From contig JAUWBW010000030.1 of assembly GCA_030609665.1 (NCBI GenBank), positions 1-12,521 on the forward strand: a stretch of 12,521 bases of DNA, written 5' to 3'. A program made the translations under genes and the position numbers. The notes below the pieces were generated by a model that was given only the letters and a program-made list of their open reading frames with translations, did no database searches and was not told the origin of the DNA. This DNA is from Methanosarcinaceae archaeon (lineage in GTDB: Archaea; Halobacteriota; Methanosarcinia; Methanosarcinales; Methanosarcinaceae). Shown piece after piece: positions 6,475 to 12,521 of this stretch (position 1 is the first letter of the stretch; every line of letters begins with the position of its first letter).

Positions 6475-7056
6475 CTACAAAAATGCCATGACGATTAACA
6501 CACCTTGCCCAACAAATCCTGAAAATACAGGGATCGCAAGGTTGTCGTCAATCTCACCGACCACGGTTTCAACAACAGTTGCCACAAGTGCCATGATGAT
6601 AGCAACAAACCAGTTACCAAGAAAAGCATATCCGATACAAAAGTCCACTACAAACTCGGTAGCACATCCTTCAAGTGACTTGCCGTTGTAGATGCGCATT
6701 TTGCCAAATGCCTTACCGATAAGTGCAGCACTCATGTCCCCGAAAGTTGTCATCAAGATTGCAGCATAGGCAATCATTTCACTAAAAACCGAGATGGAAA
6801 TGATTGCGCCAATTGTGAAAAACACATGACCTGCAAGTTGTGATCTCTCTTTTTCCCGAAACAGGAAATGAAATAGCGGTATCTGCATGCCGTGTTCAAG
6901 TCTGAGATGTTCGATAACAAGAATGATTACAAGATACGTGATAAGAAAGGTCAGAACCGCCTCTTTGCCTGCGTAGGCATAGATAAGGACAATGAGAACC
7001 GAAGTTAAGTGAATGGTTTTTCGTAATATTTCGTCTACAAGTCCAGTGGGTGCCAT
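6475..7056 (-). CDS. Polyprenol/phytol/dolichol kinase family membrane protein (COG0170-like)
   Basis: A 193-residue integral membrane protein of the SEC59/DGK1/VTE5 group, whose known members phosphorylate polyprenols, phytol or diacylglycerol with CTP. Conserved blocks are visible: LRKTIHLTS near residues 11-19, FGDMSAALIGKAFGK at about 104-118, KSLEGCATEF at about 125-134 and ETVVGEIDDNLAIPVFSG at about 162-179. Hydrophobic helices separate them. In archaea the substrate is unsettled; an isoprenoid alcohol is a fair guess. The open frame extends 60 codons further upstream, but that part runs through the tRNA-Gly gene, so I start at ATG 7054-7056. A TTTATATA box (7081-7088) centred 28 bp before this ATG and the lack of a Shine-Dalgarno fit a leaderless mRNA. 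Confidence 0.85.
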   Translation of the reverse strand: MAPTGLVDEILRKTIHLTSVLIVLIYAYAGKEAVLTFLITYLVIILVIEHLRLEHGMQIPLFHFLFREKERSQLAGHVFFTIGAIISISVFSEMIAYAAILMTTFGDMSAALIGKAFGKMRIYNGKSLEGCATEFVVDFCIGYAFLGNWFVAIIMALVATVVETVVGEIDDNLAIPVFSGFVGQGVLIVMAFL

Positions 7057-7080
7057 CGGAACACAATTGGGCTTTTGTAG

Positions 7081-7088
7081 TATATAAA
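7081..7088 (-). promoter_or_regulatory. TATA box for the polyprenol-kinase-family gene
   Basis: TTTATATA on the minus strand, 28 bp before the chosen ATG. It lies between the tRNA-Gly gene and this gene, so the gene has its own promoter, probably giving a leaderless transcript. Confidence 0.6.
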
Positions 7089-7163
7089 AAAAGTGTATTG
7101 TGTGCAAAACTTGCCAACAAATATATTGCCGAACCATTTGTCCAAAGATTTCGAAAACTCCAA

Positions 7164-7234
7164 TGCGGCTGCCGGGATTCGAACCCGAGTAATTGGCTTG
7201 GGAAGCCAATGTCATACCACTAAACCACAGCCGC
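7164..7234 (-). tRNA. tRNA-Gly, anticodon CCC
   Basis: The minus strand folds as a cloverleaf. The acceptor is GCGGCTG/CAGCCGC (7 perfect pairs) and the anticodon stem is TTGGC/GCCAA with loop TTCCCAA, giving anticodon CCC for GGG codons. The T arm is TCGGG-TTCGAAT-CCCGG with one G-T pair, and the discriminator is A at 7164. The D stem is weak (GTTT against GACA reading, one mismatch). There is no intron and no encoded CCA. A GATATAATC box at 7266-7274 may be its promoter. Confidence 0.95.
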
Positions 7235-7290
7235 ACATAGCGTGTATGAATTGATGGGGCCGTAAGATTATATCCTTTGTGGTTTTAGAA

Positions 7291-7323
7291 CAAAAAACAC
7301 ACCACGAGTGCCGCAGGCACTCG
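7291..7323 (-). terminator. Hairpin plus T6 terminator after SepCysS
   Basis: On the minus strand CGAGTGCC and GGCACTCG (7316-7323 and 7305-7312) pair perfectly over a 3-nt loop. After TGGTGTG comes a run of six T (7292-7297). The hairpin begins about 11 nt past the SepCysS stop codon and insulates the gene from the tRNA-Gly downstream. Confidence 0.7.
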
Positions 7324-7334
7324 CTCAAACTCCC

Positions 7335-8489
7335 TCACTCATACTTCTTAATGATCTCATCAAACGCATCAACCACAACCGTAAGATCCTCACGTCCAAC
7401 ACCATAAGTGCTCAACTTGAAGAACTTGGTAAGACCTGCCTTGATGCCATGAATATTGCGGGCTTTCAATTCCTTGTACAAGAAATAGCGTCCCTTCTTC
7501 GCCCTTTGGGAAATTTCAAAAAAGACCGGTGCTTCAAAGAATATCAGGTCATGGTTGTGGGGTCTGTCTCCGATCTGGATGAGCCCCCTCTCCTCAAGTT
7601 TTTCCGAGAACCAGCGAGCATCTGCAACCTCATTGTCCCAGTTGCGGGTTCGTTTGACAACTGTCGGGAACGATGCTATCATGGTCATGATCGTGGCACC
7701 GCGTGCCGTACAGCCCAATAATTCAATTTCCTTGACCTCATAGGTTGGCGATTTCTCAAACACAATGTCGGCATATTCTTCCACCACGCCCAAAACACCG
7801 ATCGGACCCGATGCAGCCATTGACTTGTGTCCGCTCCCGACAATGAAATCCGCGCCAAGTTTCTTTGCATTGACCGGCATCCTGCCGACCGAATAAGCAC
7901 CGTTGAGCAGCAGGGGAACATCATATTGATGGCAGATAGATGCAACCTTCTTCGCATCTACAAGATTGCCGTAATTGCCATCAGGATACGTCAAAAGAGC
8001 GAGTGCCGGCGGCTTTCCACTCTCTTTGATGACATCTTCGATCGCAGTAGCATACCCTTCCGGTTCAGTCTTGTAATCTGGATTGCCGGTATTTGGCACG
8101 GTCTTGATATTCAGGTGGGCACGTTGTGCTGCAACGTATGACGTATAATGTGCCACCTGGTCAAGTACTACCCAGTCACCCTCCTTAGCCATCGAATGCA
8201 TAACCGCAAACTTCGATTCACGCGCGCCGTTTGTCACACGCACTACATCAATGCCCAAAAACTCAGGCAAAGCCTTATGCACAAAATCATAGATCGGCGG
8301 CGTCTTGATCTGATCAAGCACACCCGGGCAAAAATCGCAGATCGAATACCCGTCGCCCCATTGCACAAGGGCACGGCGTGCTTCATCCGTAAGAATGCCC
8401 CCCCTCTGGAGCGGGTCAATATTAATTGCATTTAAGGTTCCACGTTTAATGTACCCGAATTTTTGTAGTGAAATATCGTCAAGTGTCAT
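7335..8489 (-). CDS. pscS: O-phosphoseryl-tRNA:Cys-tRNA synthase (SepCysS)
   Basis: Second enzyme of the indirect cysteine route of methanogens. SepRS charges tRNA-Cys with O-phosphoserine, and SepCysS, a PLP enzyme, swaps the phosphate for a thiol to give Cys-tRNA-Cys. The 384-residue protein is a fold-type I aminotransferase-like enzyme. Lys222 in IVGSGHKSMAASGP is the PLP Schiff-base lysine. Three cysteines match the essential set known for the family: Cys51 and Cys54 in SICDFCPG, and Cys260 in ELLGCTARG. RESK at 90-93 (substrate/PLP-phosphate region) and NGAYSVGRMPV at 196-206 are also typical. ATG at 8487-8489 has a GAGG 7 nt upstream. SepRS itself is not in the window. The gene shares its strand with an HPr-kinase-like gene just upstream. 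Confidence 0.96.
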   Translation of the reverse strand: MTLDDISLQKFGYIKRGTLNAINIDPLQRGGILTDEARRALVQWGDGYSICDFCPGVLDQIKTPPIYDFVHKALPEFLGIDVVRVTNGARESKFAVMHSMAKEGDWVVLDQVAHYTSYVAAQRAHLNIKTVPNTGNPDYKTEPEGYATAIEDVIKESGKPPALALLTYPDGNYGNLVDAKKVASICHQYDVPLLLNGAYSVGRMPVNAKKLGADFIVGSGHKSMAASGPIGVLGVVEEYADIVFEKSPTYEVKEIELLGCTARGATIMTMIASFPTVVKRTRNWDNEVADARWFSEKLEERGLIQIGDRPHNHDLIFFEAPVFFEISQRAKKGRYFLYKELKARNIHGIKAGLTKFFKLSTYGVGREDLTVVVDAFDEIIKKYE

Positions 8490-8563
8490 TGTATATCCTC
8501 GGATTTTTGGTTAAATGTATATCCGGATCTGCTATATGTGTAAACATCAATACTAGTGAACTA

Positions 8564-8592
8564 CCCTCCCTGCCGCTATACGGTGAGGAAGG
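8564..8592. other. Imperfect hairpin in the leader region of SepCysS
   Basis: CCCTCCCTGCCG (8564-8575) pairs with CGGTGAGGAAGG (8581-8592) around a 5-nt loop, with two mismatches and two G-T pairs. On the minus strand it lies between the HPr-kinase-like stop and the SepCysS start. No T-run follows, so it is not a clear terminator; it could be an mRNA leader structure or chance. Confidence 0.3.
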
Positions 8593-8654
8593 AGTATTCT
8601 GCTTCATTCAGATAAAAATACATCGTATACATCGGAATGCAGCACGCACTGGCA

Positions 8655-9605
8655 TCAGACCGAATCCATCACATCCAGCATAGCATCAATTGTCTTTTGA
8701 GGGGTCGAAGTAGTATTCACAATATATGGATTGACCTTCTTAAACAGTCTCTTAAAGAACTTAATTCTCAAGTCCAGTTTTCTCTCATCCTTAACAAGCA
8801 GGTGCGGATTGCAAAAATTATTTGCCAAAAGGTAATCGATCATCTCATTCCCCTCCATCCGGTGCACAAGTTGCGGATCAGACGGGTCTCTTTTAAGCGT
8901 AAAGAACGTCTCAAGCGTAGTCTTATCATGCATCTTGGCAGCCCCGATCACATTTCGCAGGTTTATGACTGCTCTGTGTTTTGCATCAAGAGGGGTCTGC
9001 TCCATGATCGGCTTGAATTCCTCAAAGTCATCTTCAATACCTTCCCTGATATACACATTCTTCTCAGATGCCATACACACAGCCTCACCATGCTGGAAAC
9101 GTGTGAAAAACCAGTCATCACTAACGAGCGTGGTATGCGGTCGTCGCATCAATCCATAGCCGAGCGTAGTCTTACCAGTCCCGCTTGGTGCAACAATAGC
9201 AACACCGCTGCCATTGTACTCAAGACATGCGCCGTGAAGTGAATAGAACCTGTGCACATCTTCCAGCACATCCCCTGCCACAGCAAGAGCCAGGGATTTC
9301 ACATAGCCGTAGTAATCACAATTCCAGATGAACACAGTTCGTGAGAATGGATCATACTCAACCTTAAAGCCATCGATCTCGATATTATCAAAGACCAATA
9401 TCCTGCCATGCGAACGGATTCTCTCACCGAAATGGTAAAAATTCTCATCAAATGTCCCCATCGTTGTTGGTTGGTCTGTGATCAGTTTAATGCAGCATCC
9501 ATTGATATCCACTTTACGTTCAAGCAACAATCTGTGCTCTCTTTTAAGTTCGCCCCAATGTTCATCCGCTTTTGATGTTGAAATTATATCTATAGTATAT
9601 GCCAT
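8655..9605 (-). CDS. HPr-kinase-like P-loop protein (HprK/PEPCK-type fold)
   Basis: A 316-residue soluble protein. Its central part resembles the C-terminal catalytic domain of HPr kinase/phosphorylase: LHGACLEYNGSGVAIV (about 123-138, His124), the Walker A motif APSGTGKT (139-146, Lys145), and LVSDDWFF with Asp163/Asp164. The His-to-Lys spacing of 21 and Lys-to-Asp spacing of 18 are close to those I recall for bacterial HprK. The HprK signature EIRGLGI is not seen, and no PTS gene is nearby, so HPr is unlikely to be its substrate. The true substrate is unknown; another small molecule or protein serine is possible. ATG at 9603-9605 is preferred, with GGAG 8 nt upstream; an in-frame GTG at 9612-9614 overlaps that site. 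A TATA-like ATATATTTTAT at 9704-9714 lies upstream. It precedes SepCysS in the same direction with a 165-bp gap. Confidence 0.75.
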   Translation of the reverse strand: MAYTIDIISTSKADEHWGELKREHRLLLERKVDINGCCIKLITDQPTTMGTFDENFYHFGERIRSHGRILVFDNIEIDGFKVEYDPFSRTVFIWNCDYYGYVKSLALAVAGDVLEDVHRFYSLHGACLEYNGSGVAIVAPSGTGKTTLGYGLMRRPHTTLVSDDWFFTRFQHGEAVCMASEKNVYIREGIEDDFEEFKPIMEQTPLDAKHRAVINLRNVIGAAKMHDKTTLETFFTLKRDPSDPQLVHRMEGNEMIDYLLANNFCNPHLLVKDERKLDLRIKFFKRLFKKVNPYIVNTTSTPQKTIDAMLDVMDSV

Positions 9606-9747
9606 GTGTTCCACTCCGATTATATATCTGTTTTTCAGGTATTTAGGGATTGGCCCTACTCAGCAAAAATAAAAACAATATGGAGATGTTCCTCATCCCC
9701 ATCATAAAATATATCGCCTAAGCCTCAATAACCGGACGCACTATAAC

Positions 9748-10026
9748 TTATACGTCCGCAGCTTTGCTAAAAACTGATATGAACTCATCACACTCTGCAA
9801 TAAGTGTTGATACCGCATCCTTGACAACAGCAATAGGATCGGTGCCGTCTGTCATTACATACAGCACAGGATCGCTTATTGTTACATGCTTCATATCATA
9901 GGATGCAGTATGCACTCTCTCATCGGCAAGCAGTACTGATTTTAACATATTGAGAAGAGTGTGGCTTTCACCTACGATCTCAAGATGCATATCATTATCA
10001 GATTTATCAACAATATTTAGTTCCAT
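9748..10026 (-). CDS. rpoL: DNA-directed RNA polymerase subunit L (Rpo11)
   Basis: Subunit L pairs with subunit D to form the assembly platform of archaeal RNA polymerase, as Rpb11 does with Rpb3 in eukaryotes. The 92-residue length is typical. The family core is clear: ESHTLLNMLKSVLLADERVHTASYDM at about residues 20-45, then the strand ISDPVLYVMTDGTDP (50-64) and a C-terminal helix VKDAVSTLIAECDEF. One variation is MKHVTISDP where most family members have a HP in the corresponding turn. GGGTGAT (10032-10038) lies 5 nt before the ATG and matches the 16S tail well. It is last in the dph2, methyltransferase, csl4 run, 34 bp after csl4, so probably co-transcribed. Confidence 0.92.
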   Translation of the reverse strand: MELNIVDKSDNDMHLEIVGESHTLLNMLKSVLLADERVHTASYDMKHVTISDPVLYVMTDGTDPIAVVKDAVSTLIAECDEFISVFSKAADV

Positions 10027-10060
10027 AAAATATCACCCTATTATAAAATGTCAATTGTAC

Positions 10061-10903
10061 TCAGATGATTCCTGTTCCGAAGCCTGCTGCAATTTTTCGG
10101 TTCTGAATATTTCCACAGGATGGGCATTTTAATTTATCTTTACCCTGATCCTTGACCATGGATGTATGGCAGTTTGGACAGAGTGCTTTCATAACACCCA
10201 ACTCGGCTCCCGATGTTGTAAGTCGCATATTCTCAAGATTTATGACCTTTCCTTTGATGATATCAGATATTCCGAATTCATTGGACATATCTCTCACATA
10301 CGCTTCCTTAACATTGGACACGTGTATTGCAGCAACTGGAGCCTGAAACGCTCTTTCACCTTCTCCTTTGATCGCTTCAATTCTCAAAAGTACCATGGAG
10401 TCACGAACATTAAAGATCGCACCAACAACAATATCACCCACTTTGATCACTGGAGGTGTGGATATTTTTGGAATTACCGATATAGTTCGTCTTTTCTTAT
10501 TGACACTAACGGTTCCGGCAACAAGAGAGAAAATATCTCCACCACGAACGAATGTCTCTGAACCTGGCGCAAACTCTTCATTTGTACCGATCAGGTCGCC
10601 GGGCAGAACAAATACGGTTTCTTCAGTAATCTCTGGTTCAGCCTTTTTCGTTGCAGCCTTCTTCTTGCCAGTCTCTTTTGAACTATCCTTTTTGGTTGTC
10701 TTTGGTTTTCTGGAAGCAGGTTTTTTTTCCTTTTTCTCTTCCACAACTTCAGCTTCTACTGTTTCCCCAGTTTCAACTTCCTCTTCTACTGTTTCACCTG
10801 TTTCAACTTCATCCAGACTTTCAACTTCCTCTTCTTCCTCAGTTCCTTTTATCTTCCTTCTTGAAGTTTTCTTTCTTATTCTAATGATAATCCCTCTTGT
10901 CAA
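10061..10903 (-). CDS. csl4: Exosome RNA-binding subunit Csl4 with long charged N-terminal extension
   Basis: Csl4 caps the archaeal exosome (Rrp41/Rrp42 ring), binding RNA and helping recruit partners such as DnaG. From about residue 96 the protein is normal Csl4: an N-terminal domain FVLPGDLIGTNEEFAPG (98-114), an S1 domain (about 153-232) and a C-terminal zinc ribbon with Cys242, Cys245, Cys260 and Cys263. The first 95 residues are unusual, since archaeal Csl4 is normally about 180-200 residues. They comprise a basic start (RIRKKTSRRKIKG), an acidic block (21-60) with a repeated VETGETVE unit, and a Lys-rich block (60-88). The only useful start is TTG at 10901-10903; no ATG precedes the S1 domain. 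A TTATAA box at 10925-10930 is about 25 bp upstream, so the mRNA could be leaderless. AGAGGG lies just inside the frame. Confidence 0.88.
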   Translation of the reverse strand: MTRGIIIRIRKKTSRRKIKGTEEEEEVESLDEVETGETVEEEVETGETVEAEVVEEKKEKKPASRKPKTTKKDSSKETGKKKAATKKAEPEITEETVFVLPGDLIGTNEEFAPGSETFVRGGDIFSLVAGTVSVNKKRRTISVIPKISTPPVIKVGDIVVGAIFNVRDSMVLLRIEAIKGEGERAFQAPVAAIHVSNVKEAYVRDMSNEFGISDIIKGKVINLENMRLTTSGAELGVMKALCPNCHTSMVKDQGKDKLKCPSCGNIQNRKIAAGFGTGII

Positions 10904-10924
10904 TGTTAAGTTATAATTAATCAG

Positions 10925-10930
10925 TTATAA
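10925..10930 (-). promoter_or_regulatory. TATA-like box before csl4
   Basis: TTATAA on the minus strand, about 25 bp before the TTG start of csl4 and inside the 76-bp gap after the methyltransferase gene. It could give csl4-rpoL an extra promoter and a leaderless mRNA. AT-rich context makes a chance match possible. Confidence 0.35.
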
Positions 10931-10979
10931 GTTGCTTATAAGCCACAATTATGGATTCATTCAGTATTGGACCATTGTC

Positions 10980-11570
10980 CTATTGTTGCATAATCCTGTA
11001 TATTTCCACTTCAATCTGTTCCACATCTTTTTTATGGAACTTAAATGTTCGTTTCATTGAGAATGAAGTCTTATACCACTCTGTAATGACGGCAGGACTA
11101 ATGAACTTTTGGATAAAATCATGACTTCCACAATTATGAATGGAATATGTGACCTCACTTGTTCTCAATGCAGTTAAAATAAACGGTCTGTCACTCCCCT
11201 TTGCCTGAGCACCAAAAGGCGGATTCATGACCACCGTATGCGCATTTCCTTTAATGTCCGATATGTCGCAGCATTTAAATTCAACATCAACCCCCATTTT
11301 CATGGCATTATTTCTTGCAATCTCCAGCGCCTTTTCATCCGTATCAAAACCAACCACTCTTTCCGCACCAAGCAATTTAGCCCCGATCGCAAGTATCCCT
11401 GTCCCGCATCCAAGGTCATACACAGTATCTGCAAGATCTCCATTCATATATGCAAAATGCAGCACCTCTGCAGCAAGCACTGCCGGTGTTGCATACTGCT
11501 CAAGTCTAACATTTGGTGAATCAAAACCCGCAACCTTTTCGAGTAAGATCTCAAGTTTTCGCTGTTTCAT
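10980..11570 (-). CDS. METTL5-like RNA N6-adenine methyltransferase
   Basis: A 196-residue SAM-dependent methyltransferase with a Rossmann fold. The SAM-binding motif is DLGCGTGILAIGAKLLGA (52-69), the acidic residue after strand 2 is in GFDTDEKALEIA, and the catalytic motif IV is NPPFGAQ (115-121), typical of amino-methylating enzymes. LEQYATPAVLAAEVL near 23-37 and YSIHN near 142-146 match the METTL5 group. Human METTL5 methylates one adenosine in 18S rRNA; an rRNA target here is inferred from family. The ATG (11568-11570) is 9 nt after the dph2 stop, and a GGGGAG at the end of dph2 can serve as its ribosome-binding site, so the two are an operon. The second partner TRMT112-like protein is not seen in the window. 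Confidence 0.88.
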   Translation of the reverse strand: MKQRKLEILLEKVAGFDSPNVRLEQYATPAVLAAEVLHFAYMNGDLADTVYDLGCGTGILAIGAKLLGAERVVGFDTDEKALEIARNNAMKMGVDVEFKCCDISDIKGNAHTVVMNPPFGAQAKGSDRPFILTALRTSEVTYSIHNCGSHDFIQKFISPAVITEWYKTSFSMKRTFKFHKKDVEQIEVEIYRIMQQ

Positions 11571-11579
11571 CGTATTACT

Positions 11580-12521
11580 CTACTCCCCTAATATCTCATC
11601 GAACACGATGTCGTCCCATTTCCTTTCACCGATTGCGATCTCAAATTCCTGCGGCATGAGCATGGGGGCATGGAATCGTCCAACTTCGTCAACCGCCAGT
11701 CTTGGACATGCAGTGTTTACAAACGCATCGACCTTGAATTGCAAAAGTTGGTCAGGAGTGATGAGATCCATTGAAAATATGTATGCATCCTTTTCATGCT
11801 TCTTTGCAAGTTCCTTCAACTCATTCGCAAGTTCCATGCGATTCTGTCCGTTCTTGGTAGAAACAATGATCCCAAAAACATTTGCATCATACGATTTACC
11901 AATAACCGCACTGCGCTGGCGCATTATCAGTGTCTGGTCCGGTTCACGCACTTCATTCATAAGAGGGTCTGCAATAACCACACGTTTTTTTATTGCTAGA
12001 GTTACTCCAAGCGGATGAAAATCCCCACTTCCGATATACAAATACTCATCGCACTTCTCTATACCTTCAACACGCGCCGCTGAAAAATTGCAGCCAAGAA
12101 CCTGTCCCGGGTATGCAATTTTACTGTCCCCTTCACCGATAACACATGTTTTACCATTCTGTTCCAGAATCTCTCGCACCTCACCCAGTTTATGCACATG
12201 CTGGACTGTTGTGATTAATCCGATAACCTGCCCACGCAGGCTTTGCAATGCCTTTTTAGCAACGGCAGTCACATCTACATCCGACCGTGCTTCAATAAAA
12301 TATACCTTTTCACTCAATTTCGTATCATCAAGTTCAGCATGGCCAAAATGGAACATGATATCCACACTATCCACTAAGGCAGCATCAATATCACATGCAC
12401 CAAAACAGGGGTTTCCCGAAATAATAGTCCTGACACCGGTCGCATCTTCTATCATAGAGGATATCCGTGGCGACCGCCTTTTAAAACCTTCAGGGAACTG
12501 AAGCCCAACAATCTCTGCACC
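11580..12521 (-). CDS. dph2: Diphthamide synthesis enzyme Dph2 (5' end outside window)
   Basis: Archaeal Dph2 is a [4Fe-4S] radical enzyme that cleaves SAM to transfer a 3-amino-3-carboxypropyl group to a histidine of elongation factor 2, the first step of diphthamide formation. The frame stays open to the right edge and starts there with GAEIVGLQFPEGFKRR, which matches the usual N-terminal region, so only the first few tens of residues are missing. The three cluster cysteines are present: GNPCFGACDID (second Cys), VLGCNFS and NTACPRLAVDE. Spacings of about 101 and 128 residues resemble the Pyrococcus enzyme. An internal ATG at 12453-12455 is not the start, because conserved sequence continues upstream. 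It is the first visible gene of a leftward run with the methyltransferase, csl4 and rpoL. Confidence 0.94.
   Translation of the reverse strand, partial: GAEIVGLQFPEGFKRRSPRISSMIEDATGVRTIISGNPCFGACDIDAALVDSVDIMFHFGHAELDDTKLSEKVYFIEARSDVDVTAVAKKALQSLRGQVIGLITTVQHVHKLGEVREILEQNGKTCVIGEGDSKIAYPGQVLGCNFSAARVEGIEKCDEYLYIGSGDFHPLGVTLAIKKRVVIADPLMNEVREPDQTLIMRQRSAVIGKSYDANVFGIIVSTKNGQNRMELANELKELAKKHEKDAYIFSMDLITPDQLLQFKVDAFVNTACPRLAVDEVGRFHAPMLMPQEFEIAIGERKWDDIVFDEILGE

Noticed and set aside
8637..9242. 201-codon plus-strand ORF
   Set aside because: Antisense of the HPr-kinase-like gene; no motifs and no upstream signals.
9720..9747. GGACG/CGTCC pairing just after the rpoL stop as a terminator
   Set aside because: The stem is 5-6 bp with a long loop and no T-run follows.
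10368..10916. 182-codon plus-strand ORF with Ser/Val repeats
   Set aside because: The low-complexity sequence is the antisense of the charged Csl4 extension.
11227..12018. 263-codon plus-strand ORF rich in Ser and Pro
   Set aside because: It is the complement of dph2 and the methyltransferase, both with clear motifs; no recognisable domain.

Overview
The window reads as chromosomal DNA from a euryarchaeon, most likely a methanogen or a methanogen-related lineage such as the Methanosarcinales/ANME group. The evidence is archaeal-type methionyl-tRNA synthetase, RIO2 kinase, SepCysS (tRNA-dependent cysteine synthesis), RNA polymerase subunit L, exosome subunit Csl4, archaeal Dph2, TATA-like boxes about 25 bp before several starts, and a tRNA gene without encoded CCA. 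The exact lineage is an inference from gene content; no rRNA is present.

Layout, left to right. Positions 1-200 (minus) encode a 57-residue basic protein resembling a small conserved methanogen family, with a hairpin and T-run at its end. Positions about 323-759 hold no intact gene, but the minus strand carries broken coding-like pieces and an imperfect inverted repeat built of 9-nt units. Then comes sppA (minus), divergent from metG (plus). metG converges on rio2 (minus). Positions about 5029-6414 form an AT-rich island bounded by imperfect direct repeats. It carries one gene for a HEPN-type putative ribonuclease, whose leader contains a perfect palindrome, a 15-codon mini-ORF and a strong Shine-Dalgarno with no ordinary start codon at the right distance. 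Next, all on the minus strand, are a CTP-dependent polyprenol/phytol-kinase-family membrane protein, tRNA-Gly(CCC), SepCysS with a good hairpin terminator, and an HPr-kinase-like P-loop protein. The right end is an information-processing cluster transcribed leftward: dph2 (cut by the window edge), a METTL5-like RNA methyltransferase, csl4 and rpoL.

How the genes work together. The right-hand cluster joins translation-factor modification, RNA methylation, RNA degradation and transcription. MetG, SepCysS, tRNA-Gly and Rio2 add aminoacyl-tRNA synthesis and small-subunit maturation, so most of the window is core housekeeping. The parts that stand out are the HEPN island, the HPr-kinase-like gene beside SepCysS, the long charged N-terminal extension on Csl4, and the decayed region next to sppA.
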